From Onchocerca volvulus (lineage: Eukaryota; Nematoda; Chromadorea; Rhabditida; Onchocercidae): a stretch of DNA of 64,000 bases. The position numbers were made by a program, and so were the translations under genes. The notes under the pieces were generated by a model. The model did no database searches, was not told where the DNA came from, and saw only the letters and a program-made list of their open reading frames with translations. Position 1 is the stretch's first letter. Each line of letters opens with the position of its first letter. Location of the stretch: assembly GCA_000499405.2 (NCBI GenBank), contig HG738139.1:7278616-7342615 (forward strand). Reading direction: 5' to 3'. Shown here one piece after another: positions 50,731-63,204 of the stretch.

Positions 50731-53700
50731 TCATTTCTCGATGAGAGATAGCTTTATGATGCGCTCTAATTCTTGCTCTTGCTCTTTGCATGCTTTCAGT
50801 CTTTCTTCCTCTTCTTTTTGCGACAACTGTATTGCAAGCTGAAGATCATCGTCCTAAAATTTCGAACTGAATTATGTGTCATTTGTCATTTCCAAGTCGA
50901 TATGTGATTGCACAATTAGAGTGTTTGAATAGTTTGGATAATTCTTAGCACAGAAGAAAACTATGCATAAAAAGCATGGGTAAAAAGATTGAAAATTACC
51001 ACAACAGTCTGGCGCTCTGTGGAAATGATACCATCGGCAGTTCTAGTACCTTCCCTCATCAATTGTTCCAGACGAAGTGTTCGCATACTTTCTCCTATTG
51101 CATACGCTAAATCTATATCTCCATGGCAATCCAAAACATTACTCACGGATTCCGCGCCATAGGTATTAGCATTTGATGCTGATGGGCCCGCTGTTTCGCG
51201 CATACTTTGCTCCAATGCAAACTGCAGATAGAGTTCATCTTCCGATAGATCTGCAAATATTAAACCATTACATCCAATTATCCCACGTCAACAATTCAAT
51301 ATATTTTTCTTTTTTTGAAATGGTGAGTACTTCGACTTTACAGTTCAGTATATCTTAATTTATGCTGTCACATCACTAGTAAATTATCAAAATTTAAGCA
51401 ATTTTCCCTCAATCAGTCAAAACATGAATTTGATAATTCTTACCTTTAGATCAAGTTTTTTATACTATACTGTAGATGAATAAACATCGAAAGCGCTCCA
51501 GCTGCTGATTTAGGAATCTATCAGCTATGAAATAAAAAATGAACTAACATCTTCCTGTTACAAAATTCCCATTAGAAACCATTTCGTGCATGGTTGTATT
51601 TCCACTTATGCATAAACCATAATCATCGTTATCCAAGCAACGATAATACGGGGGGATTTCGAAAGTCGCTGGATCGACTTCTATCTGGAAACATTAAATT
51701 TCATTTGTAAGATATAAGTGCAATATTTCATGATACATTTCATAGTAGTCAAACAAAAAATTCACTTTCACATAAGTAAGGAGCTAGAACTCACTTCGTT
51801 TAATGAAACATTATAAGAAACATGAGGTCCTGTTGCATTTACAGCCGAAAATGTGATTCGTGCACTAACTATATGAAATAGCGGAATTTCAATTTTTACA
51901 GGAAAACCAGCTGGCAACTGCAACTGGATAAAATTTTTCAACCGAGCGAAATGGGCATTATTTACAGCCATTAGATCAATAATTGGTAATACCTGATCCT
52001 AAAATATTCACATAAAAGTAAAATTCAAGTTTAAAAAAAAAAATAAAATTTAAAATATAAGAGTAAAATTCAAATTTTTCCTGCATTACATCACGTGACT
52101 TGAAATTTTTTTTTCTATTCTCTAAGCAAAACGATTCAAAAAAAAAGAAGCAGTTCAGATCAGCAAATCTAATCGCTTACTTAAACAAAATCTGAAATTT
52201 CATTGGAGACATTATTCTTTAGAATTTCAAAAAAAATAAAGGTTCTGAAAAGACCAAAAATATAGGATCAAATAAGCGTCGTTTCATAATTTGTTTCAAA
52301 AAATGGACCTGCAAATCGAGTGGATAATGGTCACAAAGCCATAAAGTAGCTTTAAATGAACTGGTTTTCTTCGTCACCTTAAAATGAAGAAAAATTTTAA
52401 CGTAAAGTTAGTTCATGCTAGTGTTACATCAATACTAGATTTCTCTAGAGTTTAAATTCAATAACTGAATCAAACGACATACGGAAACTATAACTGTATT
52501 CCTTAAAAAAGAAATCTTTTAATTTTTACATAACATTCAAGATACAAATTAATATATTCGATTTCAACCCGCTTTATTATTTGCAAAACTTTCTTCTTTC
52601 GTTCGAAAAATGTATTTAAAAAAAAAAGAAAAATGTATTCACTTTTCAAATAAAAACTCGTAGCGAGAATAAACGATAAATAACGTCTCCAATTCTAAAA
52701 CTTTTTGTCACGAAAAAAAAAAAAAAAAAGAAAGAAACGGGTATATCGCGCTAGATACTTTCTACCAATTCACTAAGTTTTAATATTATGTTACACTATC
52801 TGTGATAAATTAAGCAAAGCTAAAGAGCTTTAAGGAAAATAAATTTCAAACTTTCTTCACGGAATTGATTCTCTCGGTCTATATTATATTCTTCATTGAA
52901 AGCTCTGTGCTGTCATTACGAGATACAGCGAAACTTAAAAAGAAAGAACCTGCTTTGGTCGTCCAATGTCGCGATCGTTCATTAAATAATTTTTATCCAG
53001 ATATTGTTGGGGTGTCAATCCGCAATATATATCATTTCCTGTTTGCTTCATTTCGCTGGTACATTTCTGATGTTTTTCAGCTAATTTCAATACTGTGTGC
53101 AAAGGATTTTCATGTTCTTCACGTCGAAATCTGCAACTAACTAATCATTTATAACATTATAATCCTGATATTAGGCTAATTTGTCCAATTTACTTTTCAG
53201 GTAAGTTAAACTAATTACCCAAAATCTTCTGACTCACTTTTCTAAATAATATAAAACGAATATTCGATATATTAACCATTAAATAACCAACCTTTCTTTA
53301 TCTCCTTCCAACAAATGCTCCGTCCGCGTTTTTGTCACTATGTCGACATTACTTGCATTAAAAACCTTGAAATTCGCTCAATTTCTAATCATAAATGATT
53401 TTGCAAAAAATGCTTATTAAAAAAAAAATATCTATTAATTTCACTTTATTTTCATCGATGATAAGTTCTTGGCAAATACTTTTTTCTCAAATATTCATTA
53501 TTTTGAAGAACAATTCGTTTAATTTTTTTAGTATCTTGAAAGCAATGAAAAAAAAAAAAAAACAACAAACCTTACATTCATACCCTTCCACTTCTTCTAC
53601 ACGATCTGATGACGTTAACCAAGACAAGAGACCACCTCCTTTTGATCGTTCAAATCTACAAGGAAAAAAATCTATAAAATTATTATTAATTAACATGCTT

Positions 53701-56022
53701 GTAAAATGTCAAAAAAAATAAGAGATGTGAGAAAAAGTTTCGTTCTATACAAACCCGATTTTTTCGACATCAATAAAAGTAGTATCAACAGGTGATGTCA
53801 TTCGAGAGTAAATAGCTTTTTCAGGTGGAATAAAATCCTTGAGATCGTTTGTAGACTGCGAATCCATAGTATGGACAGTAGCCTAAAAAACATTAGCATT
53901 GAAATTTAATATAGTTTTATTTTATAAAATATAATAGATAGGAGTTTACTTCCAACTCTATCATATATATTTTTTGCGATTTCAACCAGTTGAATGAAAG
54001 TCAACATACTACTCGATTTTAACCTGTTACACAACATAATAGATTGCTTTTATTATTTGAAATGTATTTAATAAATTTATAAAAATTTAGTAAAATCGAT
54101 AAATTTTTATATTATTTTTTGACCGATAAATTCAAATTTGATAAATTTTTATATTGGTCATTTTCGATTTCAAAATATAAAAAAATACGATTTTTTCCTC
54201 GAAACAAATAAATAAGACTAAAAAAAAAGTCGTAAAATGAATCTACCGTTTTACTGTCATGATCCAAGACAATTAGTTGTGCTTGAGAGTTATCAGAAAA
54301 ACGAAATATGAAGGACTGATTGCCGCGTTTCCAATTTGATGTCATATCAAAACCAACCAATGTTGTGTCAATGCGAACATTTGAACCGCGTTTGTAAATC
54401 TGCAAAACTATCATTGATAAACATGGACAAAAAAAATAAATTGAAAACGCTTCTCGGAAAATTCAAACACGTGAAATCATTGTAATTAATTGGAGAAATT
54501 ATTGAAATGAGCAAGAATATTGTGGTTACTGTTTCTAAGCAAGTTTAAAAAAAAAAAAAAAAAAACATTGATTTCAATTAATGAGCAGTGGAAGAACTTG
54601 ATGAAGCATTAATATGCTACAGTATTCACAAATGAATTTTTTCAACAAACTAAGAAGAATGATAAATTCAGATTAGGTCGTTTGATTTCCAATTTTACCC
54701 TTTTTTAACACAAAGCATTTCAAATTTTTTATAAACTTAATCTTAAGTTTCCTAAACCTATAGTTCTTCTAGTAAAATATGTACTAATTGTGTTTTGAAA
54801 TGTAATAGCGTACCTTGTAAGTATCGGAAGGACACATTTTACTAACAAATGGTAACCAACTAGTAAATTCCCAGCTCATTTCTGCATAAAAATCACTTGT
54901 TTCCTGAAAATATGGATATCACAAGTTTTTCAATCATGAAACTTGAAAAGATCATCATAATTAATGAAGGTAATGAATTATAAATATTTATCTAAATCAA
55001 ATGTATCCCAGCATGCTGAAACTAAAAACCCAAAGTGAAAAGTTATTTGCAGTATTAACTATTTTGACAAGGTATTTCGATAATTTTGGTTTTGATTTGA
55101 TTTTTGATATTTTCATCATTGTTAATCAATATTAATGTGTAATGAAATATAAAAGTATAGTGCTTTCTTTCCTATGTCAAATTATGTTCCCGATGATGAT
55201 AAAAACTGCATACCTTCAACAGACTGAGTAAACGTTCCATTGCACAACTTGTTTGCAAAGCTCGCTGGTAATCTCGATACTGGATAATTAGTCGCAAAAG
55301 GTCACTGTTTCCAGCACATATAGCTTCATGACTAGGCGACCACATATCTGCATAAGTGAAGGACGTGGAATCAATGAATTCGCAGTTGGTACGAACAGAA
55401 GAATACCAAAAGTCCGTTTTTAATGGCACATCGATCCTTAAGCGAGCAAAGCTTTTTCGACCCTTTTCTTATTTTAGATGTAAAGCTGAAATGAGCCAAC
55501 TTGACTCGCCTCGTTAACATCAGCTGATTAATTTACCTGCATTCTGGATAGCAGCATTGGCTCCTTTTTCTAACAGAGCTCGAGCACATTCATGATGGCC
55601 AAGTGTAATGGCTAACATTAAAGGAGTGCGGCCTGGAAAATGAAAATCAAATTTAGATGGGAACGCTAATTGGAAAAGCATATAGAGGTTCAGAGAGATA
55701 AATCTAAGCTTACTAATCTCAGAATAGAATCATTTCAAGCAGAAAAACTAATTCTCAACGGACTCACTGAAAAGTTTCGCTCCATTCTAATTCAGGTTTA
55801 TTATTTTATCCGGAACTTTTGAATTCAGTGTTTCATACTTATGGTAAATGAATGAATGAATGAATCTTCACAACTGATGGTTCACTGACCTCTTACATCG
55901 AGTTTATTGAGAATCTCATCCGGATGCTCTTCCTCCAGCAATTCCATCAAATCTTCGTAATCATTCCGAAACACAGCCCAATGCAGTGGGTATTCCCGTC
56001 TTAATTCTTTCTCGTCCGTCAT
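50731..56022 (-). CDS. ANKRD13-family ankyrin/UIM ubiquitin-binding protein
   Basis: ANKRD13 proteins bind ubiquitinated membrane receptors and help their endocytic sorting. Fourteen exons keep frame: 55890-56022 (ATG), 55537-55632, 55214-55347, 54814-54903, 54247-54399, 53755-53882, 53571-53655, 53292-53365, 52950-53130, 52309-52377, 51795-51998, 51549-51684, 51000-51250 and 50731-50853 (TGA), giving 618 residues, the family's normal size. Ankyrin repeats occupy about residues 10-110 ([39 protein letters not shown]). The family core has [31 protein letters not shown] and [19 protein letters not shown]. Four UIM-like helices end the protein: [36 protein letters not shown] and LERIIKLSL, as in vertebrate ANKRD13A/B/D. 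It is thus the ubiquitin-binding type rather than UIM-less ANKRD13C. Confidence 0.96.
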
Positions 56023-56544
56023 CACAAGTTCCTTTAGATACCTTTTATTACACTTCATTGAAACTCATTTCGAACAATACGAAATAAATGCGAAAAACGA
56101 GTCAATAAGCACGCATCTACGTAACAAGTGCGAACTAATCAACAAATACGTATATCTACATGACAAACCAATAACCATATCAACCAATAACATGATGATT
56201 GCTGCACAATATCCACATTAATTTTCTTATTTTACCTAATTTAATTCAATTCTCTTCCGATACATAAATACTTATCTGCGTGCGATGGAATATTCGCCAC
56301 ATGCACAAGCGACACGTAAGAACGTGAATACACGTGAACCAACAAGTGAGAGACATTATATTTCACAGCGAGACATATCGCTAGCGGGAATCTGAAGTAT
56401 AGCAGTTACAAATGTGGAATGTGAGAGTTGCCTCGCATGGGCTTCACATATTGATCCATTCATTGTCAAAGAACACGAAAGAAGGAGAGGGGAAGGGAGG
56501 CGAGAGGACACAGACACGTTGTTGCGCGTGCATGCAGACACGTA

Positions 56545-56720
56545 TGTAGTGCACATACACACGCACACACGTACGCATATGGATACGCATACAGACATAC
56601 ACAACACTCACATACACATATAATGCAGATATGTGCACTGACATACATACGCATGCATGTGTGCACTCACATACATACATACACACATACATACAGACAC
56701 AGATAGAAAGCCCATCCATT
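56545..56720 (+). repeat. CA/CATA-rich simple repeat
   Basis: Interrupted CACACA, CATACATA and ACGCATAC units on the plus strand. Frames on both strands (Val/Cys/Met-rich or Thr/His-rich) come from the repeat. Confidence 0.85.
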
Positions 56721-59358
56721 GTGTGTGTATGTTGTGGATTGGGAGCATCGCGGGGCAGACACGGCCTTCGTTGGCAGAGCGTGTCCTCTGCATTCTCCGA
56801 CTACACATTCGCTTCTTCTCTTCATCCGCCGTACTATTTCATGACTCTTTTCCACCTATCCTTCACCATTATAATAGCAATTTTGTAAATTTATCTTAAT
56901 GTATGATGTACCAAATGAAATTGTAGAGAGGTCAAGCATAGGCTCGACTAGGCCTCTTGAGACTTGTCCCAGCGTACTTGAGGTTGAGGCACTTTGATGC
57001 GTGAAATCACGTCTGCGAACACGTTTGGGTATTGAATGTGACGTGAACAGTACTGGTATTAATAATAGGCTCGGCCATTTAGCCGTTAAGTTAATTGAAT
57101 GTTTTAATGCAACTTTTAAAATGCATTCCAAAATATCGAGTCCTGCATAAAATTATTGTTTTTAAAACTTTAATTAAATTAATGTGATTGTGACTTACAT
57201 CTTTCTTCTGAACGTTGAAAGTTCTATATTATTTCAAGAAATTACCCACAAGTTCCATTATCCGCAAATATTCTCGTATTTTACTTACTCACTTCCTGCT
57301 TATTTATTAACCAAAGTCCATATTATTAGTTAAAAATGCGCATAATTTGACAGTAAAAAAGGTCGAATGAATAAATTTCGAATTAATGTAAAATCTCCCG
57401 AATTTTCCCACAAACTTTCTTCTATGATTTATAGATGGTTTAGCTTTGCTTACTTTTATTTGAAATGCGAAATCAGGAAATATCATTTTGAAGATTGCTG
57501 CAGATTTTCGCCGAGAGCTTCGGGATAAATCGGGAGTGGGAGGGAGTTTTCTTGTTGATTCCTGTGATGTCTCATCTGTTTTTCAAATAATACGTAATGG
57601 AGGTGGAGGTACCGGGCATTGCACCGTATGAGAACATTGCTTTTCTTTTGTCTATGGGACAGTATAAAGTTCATAGATCAAAACGTGCGGTCAACAGAGC
57701 AGGATAGAGTTTCAGCCTTTATTGAACTAAGAAGCAATTAGAGAGTAATCATTAGCATTACTATCATTAGTGCCATCTGAAATTTGATAAAATTTAAATT
57801 ACTAAGTAATCAAAGAAGGACATTTGCCGCGGAGGATTCTAACTAATCTGAAGATAAGTTATAGAAACCAAATTGGCATACTTGCGTACAGTTGTTGCTT
57901 GTTTTGATGGGCCTGCTTCTGTCTGAAAAGTTGAAGGGAGGATAGATTGACAGAGAATTGAATTGAATGTAACGAAAACATAAGATTGGCCTGGATGAAG
58001 TTTACTTCGTGAAGTTCAATTTACTTCAGAAGTTACTGAATAAAAGTTTTAACAGGGAGAACATGAATTCTTTTTTTGAGCATCAAAGGACGAGAATGTG
58101 GAGGTTATTTTATGTATATGGTACTAATTTCTGGGTTAAAATTTAAAATATCGATTATCACTTATTTAGTCAGCTATTCATTCCTTTCAGCACAACTAAT
58201 GCAATATAGATTGCTAGCAATTCAAATAATTCTTTTCTTATTTCTTTCCAAACTTTGAAATTCGTCGTTGATGGATTTGAGAATGATATAATATCATTTG
58301 GTCACATATCTTCTTACGCAGTTAAAAGTTTGCCTTCAGGAAATGAGTACCACAAATTTGACATCAGTCTTCATTGATTGTACAGTAATCAGCATCACTG
58401 CCTCCTTGGTTCTAAAATTGCTCAGACTATTTCATTAGTTTGTAATAAATTTTGAGAATTTTAAAGCTTCGAACTTGGCTGATTTCAAGTATAGAAAAGA
58501 ATTTGCCAGAAGAAGAGAAAGTTAATAATCTAAGGAAGGCATTAATTAAGTTTTATTGGACGTCGAGAGAGAGATCATTGAGAGATCCCGGTTATAGAGT
58601 ATCAATTGATTTAGCCGGTTCGTCATCAGAAGGACCTGTTTAATTTTCTTCACTATTTTTAACTTTAATTTTCTTAATTCTGTCGATCAGAATCAACTTT
58701 TAATCGAAATACTGCTCCTTCTCCTCCTTTTCGATCCTTTACGGCCAAGAGTATTTGAAAACTACCGAAAAACGATAACTGAAAGACAAATCCTTCGGAG
58801 GTCCTTGGATCCATGTTGACTAACAATTTAAAAATATAGCCAACAATTTAATAATTAGCTCGCTCGCAGACTACTGGCTTGCTTCGTCGCAGTGAGTTGA
58901 TGCAAGTATCAAATGTTATTGATGACTAATCTTTGATTCCTAAACTATACATTAGCATTATGCTCAATGGATGAAAAGCAAAACTGCGACAAAGTCATCT
59001 ATATTGGTTAAAAGTAATTAAGAATTTTGAAAGTGTTTTGCTTTCGAAAGATGCAAATTAATGAGCTTAGGAAGAAGTTCTAGTAAGAAGTGAATTCATC
59101 GAAGTTGATCGAATTCTTGTACTCTTAGAAGTATGATGGGGAGGGAGGTTATTTGAGGTTCGCTCATTGATGCCTTTATCACTTTCTTTCTCGTTAATAT
59201 TATGCAAATCTTCGGAAATCTTTTACCTCACGTGCCTATTTTCTTGCTCATCCAAATGATTTAATTCCTACTGTTTTCCGATTCATATTGTTGCAAAATT
59301 TATTTACGCCGAACTTTCAAATTCATCTGCATTTCATTTGTTTTAAAAAAATTCAAAA

Positions 59359-59375
59359 TTTCCAGAATTTTGTAG
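59359..59375 (+). promoter_or_regulatory. Candidate trans-splice acceptor(s) of hmg-1.2
   Basis: TTTCCAG at 59359-59365 and TTTTGTAG at 59368-59375 precede the ATG at 59400 by 34 and 24 nt, the usual distance for nematode spliced-leader addition. This is inference without transcript data. Confidence 0.4.
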
Positions 59376-59399
59376 GCAATCATTTTTGGTCAAAATAGA

Positions 59400-60919
59400 A
59401 TGCGAGAATCGGCGAAGCCACCAGTACGTGGCAAAACATCACCGTATGGATTCTTTGTGAAAATGTGTTATGAAGAGCATAAAAAGAAATATCCAAATGA
59501 AAATGTTCAAGTGACTGAAATAAGCAAAAAGTGCTCAGAGAAATGGAAGGTAATCTTTTTATGATCCGTTTATTGAAGTGCTTTTTTAGTACAATAAGTA
59601 TATTCGTTTTAAGCTAGAATTTTCAGTATAACTTTTTGTATGACTAGTTTCTGATTAACATTTTTAAAATTTTTGTTGGTTGAATAGGTTAGGATAATTT
59701 TTAAAAAATTCATATTCTGTTAAAAAAGTCTGTGAGATTCAGTGAGATTCATGTTTTCAAGGTAATCCATGTGTAAAGGATTATTTTAAATTTAGAATTT
59801 TCAACTTTTGATGAAAAGGTTTATCTCCTTAGGTATTTTTATTTATTTTCTGTCTTTTTTGTTTTTATTTTTTAAGTATGATGATTTGATTTTTGTTTTG
59901 CTGATATTGAGTTTTTGTTCTTTTATTAGTTTATTATGTTTTTTTTTTTTTTTTTTTACTCATTTTCATTTTATATGCTTTGGTTTGATTTCTGGTGCAG
60001 TAGGTTTACTTTTTTTTTTTTTTTTTTGTTTGTTAAGAGCTGTGATATTGATGAGGTTAGAAGTTTATTTTTATAATTTTAAGTTTTGTTTTGGTTTAGG
60101 TTTTATTAAAATAATATTATTTATTTTCAGTTTATTTAGTGTGTCATTTTTTGCACACATAGTTTTTTAAATTGTTTTGTTGATGTTCCAGAATAATCGG
60201 CTTTACGTTTTAATTCCAAACTCTGTTTATTGTGATATCTTTCTTTTTGTTATTTTTTTTATAAAATAGGGATGGCAAAAATGAAAAGACTGTAGATGGT
60301 AAGATCGACGCATGAAAAGATTACCAAAAACTTTGAAAGATGAAATGCTCGCATATTTAACTATTAATATAGATGTTGGTTCCTTCAGAATCTAAGGTTG
60401 TCTCTAGTTGTGTAGATTTTCAATCAGTCTAAGCGTGTTAGAGGAATTTCTGTTGAAGTAAAAATCATTCTTTTAAAAATATCGGATTTGAAGAGTTCTG
60501 AAGTATAATGCTCGTTTTGGCGATACAAAAAGTAAAGGTTCTGTTGATGATAAAGGCATGACCAGAAAATTCTGTCATTCATATTTAAATGAAGAATGAC
60601 ATCCAAATTTGCAGTGTTTCATTTGAATTTATTATTTCAATTGCAGACTATGTCCGACGATGAAAAACGAAGGTTCTTTGAACTGGCACAAAAAGATGCG
60701 GAACGCTACCAGGCCGAAGTTGCTGCATACGGTGGAGAAGATGCATTACGTAAGCGAAAGCGTGTCAAAAAAGATCCCAATGCGCCGAAGCGAGCGTTGT
60801 GAGTTTACATATCAGTTTTCAATTGTTAGAGTCAATTTTTTTCTAGATAATTTCCTGTTATAAAAAAAAAACCTGAATGGATTGTAAATATATTGCTCTA
60901 AATCCAAAATTATGTTCAG

Positions 60920-60953
<34 letters not shown>

Positions 60954-61650
60954 ATTAAAAAAAAATTGCATTTAGTCTTAAATTTTTAAAATTTTGAAAT
61001 GCAGCATATATATTTCAGATCCGCTTTTTTTTTCTTCTCCCACGACAAGCGGCCCGAGGTGCAACAGCAACATCCTGAGTGGAAAGTTGGGCAGGTAGCA
61101 CAAGAATTGGGTCGATTCTGGAAAGCATTGGGTGAGGAGGAGCGAGCTGTGTACGAACGAAAAGCATTGGAAGATAAAGAGCGATACGCTGAGGTATTAT
61201 CATTAACTTCCATCTTGCTTTCCTAAATTTATTAAGGCAATTAAGCGGAAAATGGAAATTTTGGAAATGCTGAAGTTCGATCAGTTTATCAGTATATAAT
61301 CTCTTATTTCATTAAGTATTAACACTCTTCTTACTGCTATAAAAGAGATTCAGAAAATTTGGTTAGAAGGATTTGTAGTGGTCGACGAAAATATATCTGA
61401 TTTGAGTATATCTAACTTCTGTTTCGGTTTTCGTTAAGTTCTGAAATTTAGAATTCATGAATTTAATTTATAGGAAATGCGAAACTATAAAGGAACACCA
61501 GTGCAAACGATAACACCTATGAAAATGCCAATGATGGCAACTGTTGAAGGTGTCCCAACCACTGGAATGATGCAAATGGGAGTACCACCACAACATGCCC
61601 AGCAAATGGTTCAGGCACAAGAAGTGAATGATGAAGGTGCCGAAGAGTGA
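59400..61650 (+). CDS. hmg-1.2: HMGB-type two-box chromatin protein HMG-1.2
   Basis: Abundant non-sequence-specific DNA-bending nuclear protein, related to vertebrate HMGB1. Four exons keep frame: 59400-59549, 60647-60798, 61019-61193 and 61474-61650 (TGA), giving 217 residues. Box A spans about residues 10-80 ([40 protein letters not shown]). A basic linker ([17 protein letters not shown]) leads to box B at about 97-167 ([44 protein letters not shown]). The tail is Met/Pro/Gln-rich and ends with only a short acidic stretch (NDEGAEE), unlike the long acidic tail of HMGB1. The ATG used is the first in frame after the candidate trans-splice acceptors. Intron 1 (59550-60646) hosts a mitochondrial-like ORF, and intron 2 holds a 28-A run. 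Confidence 0.96.
59808..60170 (+). pseudogene. Possible NUMT: mitochondrial NADH dehydrogenase subunit-like ORF
   Basis: A 120-codon frame inside intron 1 of hmg-1.2 encodes an extremely hydrophobic, Phe/Leu/Ile-rich product with several membrane segments. Its segment [12 protein letters not shown] ... [15 protein letters not shown] resembles the layout of nematode ND4L (a LIFxLIS stretch, then a YFxCFxVISxxLG stretch). The strand is T-rich with G above C, as in filarial mitochondrial coding strands. Runs of 16-18 T interrupt it, and the predicted product is longer than ND4L (about 78 residues), so it is not intact. The alternative is a chance frame in a T-rich intron. The subunit identity is tentative. 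Confidence 0.4.
60924..60952 (+). repeat. Poly(A) run in hmg-1.2 intron 2
   Basis: About 28 consecutive A followed by GATT and nine more A. Simple repeat in the intron shortly upstream of exon 3. Confidence 0.8.
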
Positions 61651-62714
61651 AAAGTCTTCAACATTATTTCGAAGTTTCATAAAGTAAATAGAAAAATTTT
61701 TGTCACATGAAGTGTTTTTGGTACACCTGCAGCTGTGTTTTCATCCACAGTCATTCGATTGTTTTAATGGATAAAGAATAAGGAAGGCGAAAAATTTAAT
61801 AGGCCATTAAATTCTACTCGTCTCTGATGCAAATCTAGTTATCCTCTTCCCACCAAAATCATTGAAATATAGAACAGATTAACAGATAATTTTGACAGAA
61901 AGCGATTTCCAAAATTATAATTATATTAAAAATCTTCAAAAATTAATTTGGGATAGAAGTTGTTTGAATGAAAATTTAAGTTTCAAAAAATGTTGAAAAT
62001 GAAGTAGTCTTACCGCGTTTTTGTACCATTGCACTCTGGTATGTATATCCATTAATTTTTGTTGTTTTCTTTGTTATAGTAAAAAAACTTCGATTTATAA
62101 TTGGCAGTTACAAAATATGGATTGTAAATACAAATTCAAAGCACTGCTGTTTTTATAAATATTGTCTTCTGAATTGCTGTTTGTTTCAATTTTTTCCTAT
62201 TATTCTTGTTTCACTTGTTTTAACAAAATTAAATATAAAGTGATAAAGAGGAGCAGAAATAGACATAGAATGATCCCAGATTGTGATGGATTCGAGAAGT
62301 GATCATAATTTTCTTATATCGCTTGGATGTTCTCTTTAGACTTCTTTCTATTCCCTCTTCTCCATAACTTACGTAGTTCCATATTTCTAATTTTAAGAAG
62401 TTTCGTTTTGGCAGGATCTGTTGTTTCTTAATAAAATTTTACTTTGATCAAATTAATACGTGGCAAGATCTAGAATCATGACCTCGCAATTTTATTTTTC
62501 AAATATTTCACAAAATCTCCAAATATGGGCGTGGAACTTCTTGCATCTGCTGGGATGATATTCCATTCAATTTTCCAACTTCATTGCTATTAAGAAAAAT
62601 CTTTACTACCGTGTTGTTAAGCAGTATTATTGCTCGGGTATCTCATACTGGAAAAATTACGATTTTACAATTCTCAAAGCATTCTAGAATCGAATGAATT
62701 ACACAGAGTAGAAA
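61651..62714. other. 3' UTR and intergenic after hmg-1.2
   Basis: Contains the hmg-1.2 3' UTR. AATAAA-like signals occur near 61777 (AAGAATAAGG, imperfect) and 62430 (AATAAAATTTTA, canonical). No other coding signal is supported. Confidence 0.4.
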
Positions 62715-63204
62715 ATGCTTCAGCTGCGGCAAACTTCCTCACTTCAGATATATTTTTCCGACGGAGTACTTATTTATACTCCAATTTTATATAAATTGAT
62801 TTGTATCACTACTTTTATTCATTTGAAAACATATTCGACGATTGATTACTGCGGACGACTTCGTCTAAAGCAGGTATGTCCTCATATTTTCCATTTTTCA
62901 AATTTCTACATATCTGAATATTTATAATTTCGAGGATTCAAAATTTGCTTCCCGCACATTGTTGACCCTACATGAGGAAACGCTTCCGTTCTTCAGGGAT
63001 TACCTAATCCTGAGAGCCTTTCAGTCTACTACAACTCCTCATACGATATCAAATCTCAAAACTCTAATATCAGTAATCCCTCCCGTTTATACAATTCTTC
63101 AGAATAAAAGTGAATCCAATAAAGCCGTCAATATATCACTTAATAATCACGATTGCAGCTCAATTCTAGATTTAATAGAGAATATGCGAATACAAGGAAG
63201 TTGA
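62715..63204 (+). CDS. Putative two-exon small protein, unrecognised
   Basis: Exon 62715-62873 begins with an ATG and ends in a strong donor (AAGCAG|GTATGT). Exon 62935-63204 follows a weaker acceptor (TTTCGAG) and ends in TGA. The 61-bp intron keeps frame and gives 142 residues. The second part reads TLHEETLPFFRDYLILRAFQ and later SSILDLIENMRIQGS, which has a helical, coding-like composition. The first part is hydrophobic (LIYTPILYKLICITTFI) and could be a membrane segment. No family is recognised, and an additional upstream exon is possible. Support comes only from the in-frame splice pair and composition. Confidence 0.33.

Larger units (their letters stand above)
56023..59399. other. Intergenic between two divergent genes
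   Basis: Separates the ANKRD13-type gene (minus) from hmg-1.2 (plus), so promoters of both should lie here. It contains a long CA/CATA-rich simple-repeat patch (about 56545-56720) that produces several artefactual frames. A 63-codon frame at 58452-58643 (plus, with a ERSLRDPGYRVS stretch) has plausible composition but begins at a non-ATG codon and has no clear splice partners; it is not called. Confidence 0.4.

Noticed and set aside
53205..53235. AATTACCCAA stretch like part of the nematode spliced leader SL1
   Set aside because: Only about ten bases match, the flanks do not, and no Sm site or snRNA-like fold follows; it lies in an ANKRD13-gene intron.
56414..56899. Several Thr/His- or Val/Cys-rich frames on both strands
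   Set aside because: Products of the CA/CATA simple repeat.
57238..57262. Second AATTACCCA-like match to SL1
   Set aside because: Short match with an interruption and no downstream donor GTATGT or Sm-binding site at the proper place.
58452..58643. 63-codon plus-strand frame
   Set aside because: Starts at a non-ATG codon, has no convincing splice partners and no family resemblance, though its composition is plausible.
58860..58910. GC-richer palindrome-like patch considered as a tRNA
   Set aside because: No box A/box B pair and no cloverleaf; no tRNA gene was found in the window.
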